NCBI GenBank assembly: GCA_038317345.1
Contig: JBBQBH010000003.1
Coordinates: forward strand, 1 to 64,000
Reading direction: 5' to 3'
DNA from: Mayfieldus sp038317345
GTDB lineage: Bacteria; Actinomycetota; Thermoleophilia; Solirubrobacterales; 70-9
Length of the DNA stretch: 64,000 nucleotides
The notes under the pieces are model-generated. The model saw nothing but the letters and a program-made list of their open reading frames with translations, was not told the DNA's origin and did no database searches. The position numbers and the translations under genes are program-made. Shown one piece after another: positions 9,978-18,580 of the stretch; position 1 is the first letter of the stretch, and every line of letters begins with the position of its first letter.

Positions 9978-11966
9978 CCGCATCCCGTCGAGGTCGCGGC
10001 GCAGCTCCTTGATCTCGTCGCGAATCCGGGCGGCCTCCTCGAAGCGCAGGTCCTCGGCGGCTGCCGCCATCTCCTCCTCGAGCTCGACGATCGTGCGCTC
10101 CAGCTCCTCGGGCCCCTCGAACTCCTCGCCGCGCCGGCTGCGGCGCCGCCGTGCCGGAGCCCGCGACTCCATGGCCAGGAACTCGGTCATCTCGGAGATT
10201 CCCTTCTGCACCGTCTCCGGCGTTATTCCGTGCTCCTCGTTGTAGGCGACCTGGATCTCCCGCCGCCGATCGGTTTCGCGGATCGCCGCTCGCATCGACT
10301 CGGTCTCGCGATCCGCGTACATCAGCACCTTGCCCTCGACATTGCGGGCGGCGCGGCCAATCGTCTGGATCAGGCTCGTCTCACCGCGCAGGAACCCCTC
10401 CTTGTCAGCATCGAGGATCCCCACCAGTGAGACCTCGGGAAGGTCGAGACCCTCGCGCAGTAGGTTGACCCCGACCAGCACGTCGAACTCCCCCAGCCGC
10501 AGGTCGCGGATGATCTGGATCCGCTCCAGCGTGTCGACCTCGGAGTGCAGGTACCGCACCCGGACCCCGTACTCGAGGAGGTAGGCGGTCAGGTCCTCGG
10601 CCATCTTCTTGGTCAGCGTGGTGACCAGGACACGTTCGTTCTGCTCGGCGCGGCGGCGGATCTCGTTCATCAGGTCGTCGATTTGGTTGCGGGTCTCCCG
10701 CACCTCCACCTCGGGGTCGACGATCCCGGTCGGGCGGACGATCTGCTCGACGACGGCGGAGGACTTGCTGCGCTCGAACGGGCCCGGGGTCGCCGAGCAC
10801 ATCACCAGGGGGCCGATCCGGCTGAGGAACTCCTCGAATCGCAGTGGCCGGTTGTCGAGCGCCGAGGGCAGGCGGAAACCGTGCTCGACCAGGGTCAGCT
10901 TGCGGGAATGATCGCCCTCGTACATTCCCCCGATCTGGGGGATCGTCTGGTGCGACTCGTCGACGAAGGTGACGAAGTCGTCGGGGAAGTAGTCGATCAG
11001 GGTGTGCGGGGGGCTGCCCGGCGGGCGGTCGTCGAGGATCCGCGAGTAGTTCTCGATCCCGTTGCAGAAGCCGAGCTCCTTCAGCATCTCGAGGTCGTAG
11101 AGGGTTCGCTGGCGCAGCCGGTGCGCCTCGAGTTGCATCCCAGCCTCCTCCAGCTCGGAGGTGCGCTGGTTCATCTCGGCGCGGATCTCGGTCACGGTGC
11201 GCTCGATCGTCTCGTCCTTGGTCACGTAGTGGGTTGCGGGCCAGACCGATACATGGTCGATCACGTCGAGCACCTCACCGCTCAGCGGGTCGAAGTGCTG
11301 GATCGCCTCGATCTCGTCCCCGAACAGCGCGATCCGGTAGGCGGAGTCGGCGTAGGCCGGCTGGATCTCCAGCACCTCCCCCTGGACCCGGAAGTTGCCG
11401 CGGCCGAGCGCCGTGTCGTTGCGCCCGTACTGCATCCGGACCAGCTTGCGGACGGTCTCGTCGCGGTCGATCGAGTCGCCGACCTTGAACAGCTGCATCT
11501 GCTCGTTGTAGAGCTGCGGCGAGCCGATTCCGAAGATGCAGGAGACCGACGCGACGATGATCACGTCGCGGCGCGCGAACAGCGCCGACGTGGCGGCATG
11601 GCGCAGGCGGTCGATCTCGTCGTTGATCGAGGAGTCCTTCTCGATGTAGAGGTCCTGCGCCGGCACGTAGGCCTCCGGCTGGTAGTAGTCGTAGTAGCTG
11701 ACGAAGTACTCGACCTGGTTGTCGGGGAAGAACTCGCGGAACTCGTTGCAGAGCTGCGCGGCGAGGGTCTTGTTATGGGCGATCACCAGTGACGGGCGCT
11801 GGACTTGCTCGATCACCCCGGCCATCGTGAACGTCTTGCCGGTGCCGGTGGCGCCGAGCAGGGTCTGAAAACGGTCCTCGCCTTCGAGGCCCGCAGAAAG
11901 CTCGGCTATCGCCTGCGGCTGGTCCGCGGTCGGGGTGTAGGCAGGGTTGAGCTTGAAATCAGGCAC
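9966..11966 (-). CDS. uvrB: UvrABC excinuclease subunit B
   Basis: UvrB is the damage-verifying helicase-like subunit that receives lesions from UvrA and recruits UvrC. The 666-residue product has Walker A (LLGATGTGKTFT, about 36-47), the Tyr-rich beta-hairpin region that clamps DNA (EYFVSYYDYYQPEAYVPAQD), the DEAD-like VDESH box, the helicase motif VI region (QTIGRAARN) and a C-terminal UVR motif (EEEMAAAAEDLRFEEAARIR) that pairs with UvrC. Length is normal. It is separated from uvrA and uvrC by about 4 kb of accessory genes and lacks the LexA box seen before uvrA. Confidence 0.98.
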   Translation of the reverse strand: MPDFKLNPAYTPTADQPQAIAELSAGLEGEDRFQTLLGATGTGKTFTMAGVIEQVQRPSLVIAHNKTLAAQLCNEFREFFPDNQVEYFVSYYDYYQPEAYVPAQDLYIEKDSSINDEIDRLRHAATSALFARRDVIIVASVSCIFGIGSPQLYNEQMQLFKVGDSIDRDETVRKLVRMQYGRNDTALGRGNFRVQGEVLEIQPAYADSAYRIALFGDEIEAIQHFDPLSGEVLDVIDHVSVWPATHYVTKDETIERTVTEIRAEMNQRTSELEEAGMQLEAHRLRQRTLYDLEMLKELGFCNGIENYSRILDDRPPGSPPHTLIDYFPDDFVTFVDESHQTIPQIGGMYEGDHSRKLTLVEHGFRLPSALDNRPLRFEEFLSRIGPLVMCSATPGPFERSKSSAVVEQIVRPTGIVDPEVEVRETRNQIDDLMNEIRRRAEQNERVLVTTLTKKMAEDLTAYLLEYGVRVRYLHSEVDTLERIQIIRDLRLGEFDVLVGVNLLREGLDLPEVSLVGILDADKEGFLRGETSLIQTIGRAARNVEGKVLMYADRETESMRAAIRETDRRREIQVAYNEEHGITPETVQKGISEMTEFLAMESRAPARRRRSRRGEEFEGPEELERTIVELEEEMAAAAEDLRFEEAARIRDEIKELRRDLDGMRAGA

Positions 11967-11987
11967 ACAGCCAAGATAGCGGGGCGG

Positions 11988-12458
11988 CTAGCGGAGCCCG
12001 GCGGCCTCGAAGGCCTTGAGCCGGTCGGTGAAGGTCTGCATGCGAATCACCTTGCCCGCCTCGACGCGAATCAGCCAGGCGGCCTGTTGGGAATCGAGCT
12101 CGACGCCGCTGCCTCGCCCCCGCGCCCTCCACGTCCCCAGCACCAACACGCTGTCGTCACCCAGGTCGAGGAACTCCTCGGGCCTGGTCTCGTAGACCTC
12201 CCACTGGTGCTTCATCTCCTCCATCCAGCGTCGGATCTCGGCCTCGCCCTGATAGTTGGTGCCTTCGAGCACGGCGGTGATCGGGATCCACTCGGCCTGC
12301 GCCTCGAGCAGCTCGAACAGGTCGGGCGTTCCCTCGCTGAAGGTTCGATTGAACGCCTCGTGCATCCGACGAGCGGCATCCACGTTCTCCTCCGACGCAT
12401 CCCGGAGTATTGCGCCGTGTCGCCCCAACCACGGGGCGACACCTGGTGAATCCGTCAA
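11988..12458 (-). CDS. SnoaL-like (NTF2-fold) protein, start uncertain
   Basis: The body reads as a SnoaL-like protein: SEENVDAARRMHEAF, then an EWIPI strand, WMEEMKHQWEVYETRPEEFLD and a final RMQTFTDRLKAFEAAGL. Such small cone-shaped proteins bind or isomerise hydrophobic substrates; the ligand is unknown. The longest frame starts at a TTG (12458) that overlaps the stop of the upstream flavin oxidase as TTGA, but its first 18 codons would be transcribed through a perfect 10-bp hairpin (12417-12442) and lack family similarity. A shorter start at GTG 12383 is possible. An ATG at 12398-12400 lies one base out of frame just before SEENV, so a one-base loss at the start cannot be excluded. Confidence 0.75.
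   Translation of the reverse strand: MTDSPGVAPWLGRHGAILRDASEENVDAARRMHEAFNRTFSEGTPDLFELLEAQAEWIPITAVLEGTNYQGEAEIRRWMEEMKHQWEVYETRPEEFLDLGDDSVLVLGTWRARGRGSGVELDSQQAAWLIRVEAGKVIRMQTFTDRLKAFEAAGLR
12417..12442. terminator. Perfect 10-bp inverted repeat downstream of the flavin oxidase gene
   Basis: GTGTCGCCCC and GGGGCGACAC form a perfect stem with a 6-base loop, starting 13 bases after the oxidase stop in its direction of transcription. The lack of a following T-run makes it a weak intrinsic terminator candidate; an attenuator or mRNA 3'-end hairpin is equally possible. It falls inside the longest frame of the next gene and argues for a later start there. Confidence 0.45.
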
Positions 12459-13867
12459 GCAGCACCCACCGGCTCACCGGCCTGCTTGCTCGGCTTGATG
12501 TTCTGGTTGTGCTGGAACAGGTTGTTCGGGTCGTACTTGTCCTTGAGCGCCACCAGGCGCTTGTACTTCCCTTCACCGAAGGCCTCGCGCACCTTGTCGC
12601 TGTCGCCGGTGAAGTTGAGATACACGCCGCCGGTCTCGAAAGGCCGCATCTCTTCTGCGAACCCGCGCACCCAGGAAATCAGCCGCTCGTCGTCCGAGGG
12701 GTCTTCCCACATCGCGATCGGGTGGAAAATATAGTCCGCGTCACGGTGCGAGAAGGCGCTGTCGTCCTCGCCCGCCGCCTTCACCGCCTGACCGAGGCGG
12801 AAGATGATGATCTGGTTGAAGGGCGTCAGCGGCTCGCGGGCTCCGTTTACGTAGGTGTCGATCGCCTCGTCGCTGAGGCCGGTCAGATACTCGCCGCGCC
12901 AGTAGTTGCGGTATCCCGGCTGGTTGCCCGGATCGAGCATCGCCTGAAAATCGGTGTAGGGCATCGGACCGATCAGATCGAGGGCGGGCTCCATGTCCTT
13001 GAGCGGCTGGAATGCTGCCGCGCCCTCCTCGGCGTCGCCGACGTACATCCCGGCCAACCCGATGATCGGAGTCCCCTGCACCTCCTTGGGCACGAAATCC
13101 TCGGGCGGAGCGGTGAGGATCACCATGCCGGTGGAGAGCTCCTCGGGGGCGTTGTCGACGTAGTCGCGCCAGCCGCGAAGCACCTCGGGCGCTCGCTCGA
13201 TGGGCCATGCCGCGAGCCCCGCGAAGACGGTCGGGCCAAGCGGATGAAGGCTGAACTCGAACTCGGTGACCACCCCGAAGTTGCAGGCGCCACCCTTGAT
13301 CCCCCAGAAGAGGTCGGCGTTCTCGTCCTCGCTCGCGGTCAGCACCTGCCCGTCGGCGGTAACGACCTCGGCGGAGATCAGGTTGTCGGAAGCGAGCCCG
13401 TACTTCGATGAGGTCCAGCCGTAGCCGCCGCCGGTGGTGAAGCCGCCGACGCCGGTCGTCGAGACCCGCCCCAACGGGGTATGCAGGCCGTGTTTCTGGG
13501 TCGCGGCGTCGAATTCGCCCGTCAGCACGCCCCCGCCGGCACGCGCGGTGCGCGCATCGGAATCGACGTCGATCTGCTTCATCCCCGCGAGGTCGATCAG
13601 GATGCCGTCGTCGCAAATGCTCATCCCGGCGACGCTGTGGCCGCCGGAGCGCACCGCGGCAACGAGATCGTGCTCGCGCGCGAAGTTCACCGCGGCAACG
13701 ACGTCATCGGTGCTTGCACAGCGAGTTATCACCGCCGGCTGCTTGTCAATCATTCCGTTGAAGACCTTGCGTGCCTCGTCGTAGGCACGATCGTCGGGAC
13801 GGATCACATCGCCGTCGAACCCCTCGCTCAGCTCCCCGATTGCCCCAGGGTCAAGTGCGTCGCCCAT
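12455..13867 (-). CDS. FAD-binding oxidoreductase of the berberine-bridge/PCMH type with covalent flavin
   Basis: A 470-residue BBE-like oxidase. The PCMH-type FAD domain occupies about 35-210, with VRSGGHSVAGMS holding the His expected to bind the flavin 8-alpha position covalently, and GGFTTGGGYGWTSSKYGL as the second FAD loop. The cysteine that gives bicovalent linkage in some relatives is absent from the usual place (VSTTGVGG), so single covalent attachment is inferred. The C-terminal BBE motif is clear (YDPNNLFQHNQNI). These enzymes oxidise alcohols, sugars or ring systems with O2; the substrate is unknown. No signal peptide. ATG at 13867 is favoured over GTG at 13873 because GAAGGAG lies at correct spacing before it. 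Confidence 0.9.
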   Translation of the reverse strand: MGDALDPGAIGELSEGFDGDVIRPDDRAYDEARKVFNGMIDKQPAVITRCASTDDVVAAVNFAREHDLVAAVRSGGHSVAGMSICDDGILIDLAGMKQIDVDSDARTARAGGGVLTGEFDAATQKHGLHTPLGRVSTTGVGGFTTGGGYGWTSSKYGLASDNLISAEVVTADGQVLTASEDENADLFWGIKGGACNFGVVTEFEFSLHPLGPTVFAGLAAWPIERAPEVLRGWRDYVDNAPEELSTGMVILTAPPEDFVPKEVQGTPIIGLAGMYVGDAEEGAAAFQPLKDMEPALDLIGPMPYTDFQAMLDPGNQPGYRNYWRGEYLTGLSDEAIDTYVNGAREPLTPFNQIIIFRLGQAVKAAGEDDSAFSHRDADYIFHPIAMWEDPSDDERLISWVRGFAEEMRPFETGGVYLNFTGDSDKVREAFGEGKYKRLVALKDKYDPNNLFQHNQNIKPSKQAGEPVGAA

Positions 13868-13940
13868 CTCCACTCCTTCGTTCGGTCGTCCTTGACCGGC
13901 GCATCCTCCCGCATCGCGGCGCCAAATGAAGTGACGATGG

Positions 13941-14450
13941 TCACGGGATCAGGCCCCGTAATTCCCCTGGAAGCAGCCCCCTGACGCCCCCAAGCAGGCC
14001 ACCGAGGCCGCTGAAGAGCGGGCTCGCGTCGCGGATCAGGCTCACCAGCTGGTCGACCGGCGCGTTTCTTGCCAGACCCCTCAATCCGTTGGCGACCACC
14101 GGGTTCAGAGCCCCGGCCCGCTCGCCGTCATCGATCGCCCTCACCAGCCCCGCACGCACCGCTTCCTGAAGGCGCGGGTCGCTGGCAAAGCGCTCGCGCC
14201 CCGCGGACGTGCCGAGGGCGAGCACCAGGGTTTCGCGCGAGACGTGTAGCTGACACGCGGTCCCGTCAAGCGCCGAGAGTGTGAACTGCCCCGCAGTCTC
14301 CTCCAGGCCGCTCGTCTGCGGCCAGGCTCGCGGCTCACAGGGATCGCGGGCCTTGGCCGGAGCGTAGGAGCTGCCGCCGAGTGCCAGGAAGGTGGCGACG
14401 AGCGCCACGGAGGCGGCAATCGATGCGCCGACCAGCGCCCTCCCGCTCAC
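13941..14450 (-). CDS. Secreted or membrane-anchored protein of unknown function
   Basis: A 169-residue protein with an N-terminal hydrophobic segment (ALVGASIAASVALVATFLAL, about 5-24) followed by a small extracytoplasmic domain containing two cysteines (DPCEPRAW and TACQLHVSRETLVLAL), which may form a disulfide. The C-terminal third is helical and ends in a Gly/Leu-rich repeat-like stretch (FSGLGGLLGGVRGLLPG). I do not recognise a family. GTG at 14450 has GGAGGG four bases upstream. It is co-directional with the downstream flavin oxidase and the upstream permease but separated by gaps of 73 and 55 bases. Confidence 0.7.
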   Translation of the reverse strand: MSGRALVGASIAASVALVATFLALGGSSYAPAKARDPCEPRAWPQTSGLEETAGQFTLSALDGTACQLHVSRETLVLALGTSAGRERFASDPRLQEAVRAGLVRAIDDGERAGALNPVVANGLRGLARNAPVDQLVSLIRDASPLFSGLGGLLGGVRGLLPGELRGLIP

Positions 14451-14505
14451 AGCACCCTCCGTTCGCGCTCGGCCCTAGGCAAAGCTCTTTGGCAGAGCCT
14501 CGCGC

Positions 14506-15888
14506 TCACAGACTCAACTCCTGCGGTCGGCGGCGAACCAAGGCGATCGGCAGCAGCGCCGCAAGCGCGAACGCCGCCGCGATCAGGAACGAGCTGCTGA
14601 ACGCGTGGGTCGCCGCGCGGTCGAGCTGATCCTGGAGCCGGCTGTGCAACCGGGCCACCGGAACCTGGTCCTGGAGGCCACCCGGCGACGGCTCGAAGGC
14701 CGGGTCGATGACCGGAACCCGCCCGCGCTCCTGGTCCAGGAGATCGGCGAGCCGCGTCGCGATGTCGATCTTCACCAATGGCGGCAGATGGGCATCGAGA
14801 AGGGCAGCAGTGCCCGCCTGCTCGGCAGCGGATCGCTGCTCGGCCAGGTCGGAGGTGAAGACGGGAGTCAGCACCAACAGCCCGACGACGACGCCGGCGT
14901 GGCGGGCGGCAATCGTCCACCCCCCATGGATCGCCTGCAGCGAGCGGCCCTCCAGTGCCGCCTCGGTGAGCGCCGAGAGCGTCAGCGCCAAGCCGATGCC
15001 GATCAGCATCTGCGACGGAATCGTCGCCACGACCACGGCCTTGGGGAGCAGCGCCAGTCCCGCCAGCCCACCGCAGATCAGGATCGCGCCGGCGGCCGCG
15101 CGGGCAGACGGGTCCCGGACCGATCGGGCCAACGGCGCACCGAGCAGTGCCGCCAGCGGCATCACCGAGACGGTCGCGGCCGCCGCGATCGGGCTCAGCC
15201 GCCAGCCCTCGATCAGCAGCAAGACGATCAAAAACAGCGCCGCTACCAGCGCCGCGGCGACCAAACCGAGCGCGGCATTGGCGGCGAGGTGCGGCCCTCC
15301 GGGTCGGACAAGCTCGTCTTGTCCCGCGGCGTTGGAGCGTTCTCGCACCGCAACCGGCAGCAGGACGACGATCGCCGCCGCTGTCAGCGGCACCTGGACC
15401 AGGAAGATCGACTCCCAGGAGACCAGCTCGGTCAGCAGGCCGCCAGCCGCAGGCCCCACGGCCGCTCCGATCGCACCCGCGGCGGCCCATACGCGCGCCG
15501 CGCGCCGTTCCGAGCCAAGCTCGGCGGGCAGCAGCTCGAGCGCGCCGCAGACGGCCGCCGCCCCGCCGGCTGCCTGAACGCAGCGCGCGGCGAGCAGCAG
15601 GGCGAGGTTCGGAGAAACGCCGCAGACAAGGCTGGCGATGCCGAACACGGCCAGGCCGCCGACGGTGGCTCGTGCCGGCCCCACGCGGCGCGCCACAAAC
15701 GCAGCCGGGACCGCGCCCAGCGCCATCACCAGGTTGAACGCGATCAGCACCCAGACCACGCCGTTCACCGAGACGTCGAGCGAGCGGTAGATCTCGGGCA
15801 GCGCAAGGACGACGATCGAGGAGTCGGCGAGCACCAGGCCGACGGCGAGTCCAAGCGCGACGAGTCGGGGGGCTGGACGTTCGTACAT
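14506..15888 (-). CDS. MFS transporter, DHA2 (EmrB/QacA, 14-helix) type
   Basis: A 460-residue integral membrane protein with about fourteen hydrophobic helices. The first helix has LVLADSSIVVLALPEIYRSL, matching the LDxTIVNVALPxI motif of DHA2 drug:H+ antiporters, with Ser-Ser replacing the usual Thr; the D is kept. VWVLIAFNLVMALGAVPAAF corresponds to helix 2, and GAIGAAVGPAAGGLLTE matches helix-5 motif C of antiporters. Export of a small molecule by proton exchange is inferred; the substrate is unknown. ATG at 15888 is used, with GTG at 15897 an alternative. The upstream 120 bases separate it from the divergent RTX lipoprotein gene. Confidence 0.85.
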   Translation of the reverse strand: MYERPAPRLVALGLAVGLVLADSSIVVLALPEIYRSLDVSVNGVVWVLIAFNLVMALGAVPAAFVARRVGPARATVGGLAVFGIASLVCGVSPNLALLLAARCVQAAGGAAAVCGALELLPAELGSERRAARVWAAAGAIGAAVGPAAGGLLTELVSWESIFLVQVPLTAAAIVVLLPVAVRERSNAAGQDELVRPGGPHLAANAALGLVAAALVAALFLIVLLLIEGWRLSPIAAAATVSVMPLAALLGAPLARSVRDPSARAAAGAILICGGLAGLALLPKAVVVATIPSQMLIGIGLALTLSALTEAALEGRSLQAIHGGWTIAARHAGVVVGLLVLTPVFTSDLAEQRSAAEQAGTAALLDAHLPPLVKIDIATRLADLLDQERGRVPVIDPAFEPSPGGLQDQVPVARLHSRLQDQLDRAATHAFSSSFLIAAAFALAALLPIALVRRRPQELSL

Positions 15889-16008
15889 CCAATTCACGGT
15901 ATCCGAGCGCCCTCCCGTCGAGGCGATGGTCGGAGGCCTCCACCCTCTGCTCAAGCGCTCGCCTGAACCCGCCGAAAGACCTCTCAGGTCCAGGGAACTT
16001 CACTGGTT

Positions 16009-17307
16009 ATGCGCAAATTCACACGCCACGTCCTGATCATCGGCGCGGTTGCCGTTCTGGCGATCGCGATGAGCGGCTGCGTGGTGATCAAGAGCCAGAG
16101 CGCCTCGCAGCTGAACACGACCGGCGCCGTCCAGATCACCACCACCGCCTGCGCCTCGGACGTCAACTCGAACAACAGCGGTTACAGCCCTGCCGACTCG
16201 GCCTGCCAGGGCGCAAGCCATGGCGGCAACTCGTCCGGCGATGCGGCCAGCGAATCCGAGCAGTTGCTTCTCGCCTACCGCATCCCGACCGCGGCCACCG
16301 CGCCGAGCACCATCACGACGACCAATCCGAGCGGCGGGAGCGCGATCACCTTCACCCAGAATCCCCAGTACACGCCCCAGCTGCAGAGCCTGTCACCGGC
16401 GCCCGCCGGCGACCAGTGGGTCGGCTACATGTCGGGCGTCGTGAACTACACGACGGCGGGTGGCCAGTACTTCACCGTCGCACCCAAGTTCACACTCGGC
16501 CAGGCCAGCGACGGGTCGCCGTTCCAGGGCCCGTTCAAGTATCGGGTCGCGGTCGGCAACCGCACCGTCGACGGCACTCACCTGGCGGGCCGCGCCGTGA
16601 GCTGCAACGGCTCGATCACGACCTGGAGCAACAGCGACAAGTCCATCTGCGTGGACGACCCCTCCGCATCGGCGGTCATCACCGACCTCCAGCAGCCGAC
16701 CGAGGACCTCGGGATCCTCGAGGCTCCGGGCACGCAATCCGTCAATCAGGGCAACGTCGCCCGGGTCAAGTTCCAGGTCACCTACGCCGGCGACGGGAAT
16801 CCGGCTCCCAGCTTCGACCTCAGTGCAGCGACCGACATTCCGGGCGCCACCGCCCTGCCCAGCGCCCCGACCCTTACCCCGGGCGACGGGGTCAACCAGC
16901 TGCGTGTGATCGTGCGTGCTCCGGTCGACACACCAAGCGGCCAATACAACGTCACCCTCACCGCGTCGCTTCCCAACGGCGAGACGCGCTCCAGCACTCA
17001 CGACGTGCTCGTGACTCCCACCACCGTGCGTTGCAATTCGGCCGCACCGACGATCGCCGGCACGCGGGGTGACGACATCCTGGTCGGCACTCCCGGTCCC
17101 GACGTGATCGCCGCCTACGCCGGAAACGACGAGGTCAGCGGCCTCGGCGGCAATGACCTGATCTGCACCGGCCGCGGCGACGACACGATCCGCGGCGGCG
17201 CCGGCAACGACGAACTCAACGGCCGGCGCGGCAATGACCTTCTTTCGGGCGGTAGCGGGCACAACATCATCACCCCTGGCCCTGGCAAAGACCGCATGAT
17301 CCAGTAG
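16009..17307 (+). CDS. Exported lipoprotein with C-terminal RTX calcium-binding repeats (copy 1)
   Basis: A 432-residue protein. A signal peptide with lipobox (IAMSGC, Cys about 24) predicts membrane anchoring. The central 300 residues are Thr/Ser/Gly-rich beta-type sequence with conserved blocks shared with the next gene (LQQPTEDLGILE, WVGYMSG, SFDLSAATDIPGA, ASLPNGETRS). The last about 85 residues are RTX nonapeptides of the GGxGNDxxx type (GLGGNDLICTGRGDDTIRGG), the Ca2+-binding beta-roll of surface and secreted proteins. The N-terminal modules are not a family I recognise. The start is supported by the signal peptide; no strong ribosome site is seen. It is followed after 18 bases by a paralogue. 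Confidence 0.85.
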   Translation: MRKFTRHVLIIGAVAVLAIAMSGCVVIKSQSASQLNTTGAVQITTTACASDVNSNNSGYSPADSACQGASHGGNSSGDAASESEQLLLAYRIPTAATAPSTITTTNPSGGSAITFTQNPQYTPQLQSLSPAPAGDQWVGYMSGVVNYTTAGGQYFTVAPKFTLGQASDGSPFQGPFKYRVAVGNRTVDGTHLAGRAVSCNGSITTWSNSDKSICVDDPSASAVITDLQQPTEDLGILEAPGTQSVNQGNVARVKFQVTYAGDGNPAPSFDLSAATDIPGATALPSAPTLTPGDGVNQLRVIVRAPVDTPSGQYNVTLTASLPNGETRSSTHDVLVTPTTVRCNSAAPTIAGTRGDDILVGTPGPDVIAAYAGNDEVSGLGGNDLICTGRGDDTIRGGAGNDELNGRRGNDLLSGGSGHNIITPGPGKDRMIQ

Positions 17308-17325
17308 CAGCGCTGCTCCGGGGCC

Positions 17326-18558
17326 ATGCGCCGAGCAATCAAACCGCTCCTGATCTCCACGGCCCTCGGCTCGATGCTGGTCCTCAGCGGCTGCGTGGTA
17401 ATCACCGGCCAGTCCTCACAGCAGCTGAACACGATCGGCGCAGTCAGGCTCACGACCACCGCCTGCTTCTCACAAACAAGCGGTTGCCCCGACAAGGGCA
17501 ACTCGAACACCTCCGCCACCGGCGGCGGCTTTCAGGTTCTGGTCGGGTACCGGGTGCCGGATGCCACCTCGATTCCGCAGGCCTTCAACACCACCGCTGG
17601 CCAAGCGCTTTCGCTCAACCGCGATGCCAGCTATTCGGCGGAGCTCGAGCGACTGGCCCCAGCCGGGACCGGGCAGAAGTGGGTCGGCTACCGCTCCGCC
17701 GCTCTGACCTCGGCCCCCAGCGCTTCGACATTCACGGTGAGCCCGACGTTCGCCCTGCGGCAGGGGCCCGACGGCGAGCCTTTCGACGGCCCGTTTGCCT
17801 ACCGGGTCGTGACAGGGGCCCGAACCACGCCCAGCAACCCCAACGCGCCGGTCGACTGCGGCTCCAACCTGGCGGGCAGCCAGGCAAGCAAGACCACCTG
17901 CGTCGATTCGCCCGCGGTCAGCGACGTCACGACCAGCCTCCAGCAGCCCACTCAGGACCTCGGGATCATCGACGACCCGACCGCGAACCGGGCGAGCAGG
18001 AGCAAGGTGGAATCGGCGCAGTTCCGGGTTGTCTACGCGGGAAAGGTGGGCCCAGGGCCGACCTTCGCGCTCAGCGCTTCGACCGACGTGCCGGGAGCCG
18101 AAGCGAATCCCCGCCCGGCCAGTTTGACCCCCACATCGGGTGCAACAAGGGTGCGCGTGAACCTTCATCTCCCCCCGGACGCGACGCGCGGCAGTTACGA
18201 CGTCACCCTGATGGCGGCATTGCCGAACGGCCAGACCCGCTCACGCACCCAGGAGGTTCAAATCGGCCATGCGAGCGCGCCCTGCGGCGCTGCCAACCCG
18301 ACGATCACCGGAACGCCTGGGCCCGACCGGCTGGTCGGCACTCGGGGCCGTGACGTGATCTCCGCCTACGGCGGCGACGACCACATCCTCGGCCGGGCCG
18401 GCAACGACCTGATCTGTGCCGGGCCCGGCAACGACATCGTGAGCGGTGGCGCCGGCAACGACACGATCGCGGGCCGCGGGGGCAAGGACCACCTGATCGG
18501 CGGTCGCGGCCACGATCTGATGATCGGCGGCCCCGGCAAGGACACCTTCAAGCACTAG
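17326..18558 (+). CDS. Exported lipoprotein with C-terminal RTX calcium-binding repeats (copy 2, tandem paralogue)
   Basis: A 410-residue product aligned end to end with the previous gene: lipobox VLSGC near residue 23, then matching CVVI, QLNT-GAV, WVGY, GPF-YRV, LQQPTQDLGIIDD, DVPGAEANPRP and AALPNGQTRS blocks. The RTX region is longer and more regular (GRAGNDLICAGPGNDIVSGG and following), with about six nonapeptides ending GGPGKDTFKH. The pair arose by tandem duplication followed by strong divergence in the middle. Both predicted products face outside the membrane and would fold only when Ca2+ is available. It is convergent with the lytic transglycosylase 22 bases away; a role in envelope architecture or adhesion is only inference. 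Confidence 0.85.
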   Translation: MRRAIKPLLISTALGSMLVLSGCVVITGQSSQQLNTIGAVRLTTTACFSQTSGCPDKGNSNTSATGGGFQVLVGYRVPDATSIPQAFNTTAGQALSLNRDASYSAELERLAPAGTGQKWVGYRSAALTSAPSASTFTVSPTFALRQGPDGEPFDGPFAYRVVTGARTTPSNPNAPVDCGSNLAGSQASKTTCVDSPAVSDVTTSLQQPTQDLGIIDDPTANRASRSKVESAQFRVVYAGKVGPGPTFALSASTDVPGAEANPRPASLTPTSGATRVRVNLHLPPDATRGSYDVTLMAALPNGQTRSRTQEVQIGHASAPCGAANPTITGTPGPDRLVGTRGRDVISAYGGDDHILGRAGNDLICAGPGNDIVSGGAGNDTIAGRGGKDHLIGGRGHDLMIGGPGKDTFKH

Positions 18559-18580
18559 GAACGACCGCGGCACCTCGCCG

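Noticed and set aside
10545..11792. 415-codon frame antisense to uvrB
   Set aside because: Val/Asp/Leu-rich mirror of uvrB codons; uvrB is complete with all motifs.
14447..16003. Long 518-codon frame overlapping the DHA2 permease on the same strand
   Set aside because: Arg/Pro-rich out-of-phase translation of the permease gene, no domain; the permease frame has clear membrane helices and motifs.
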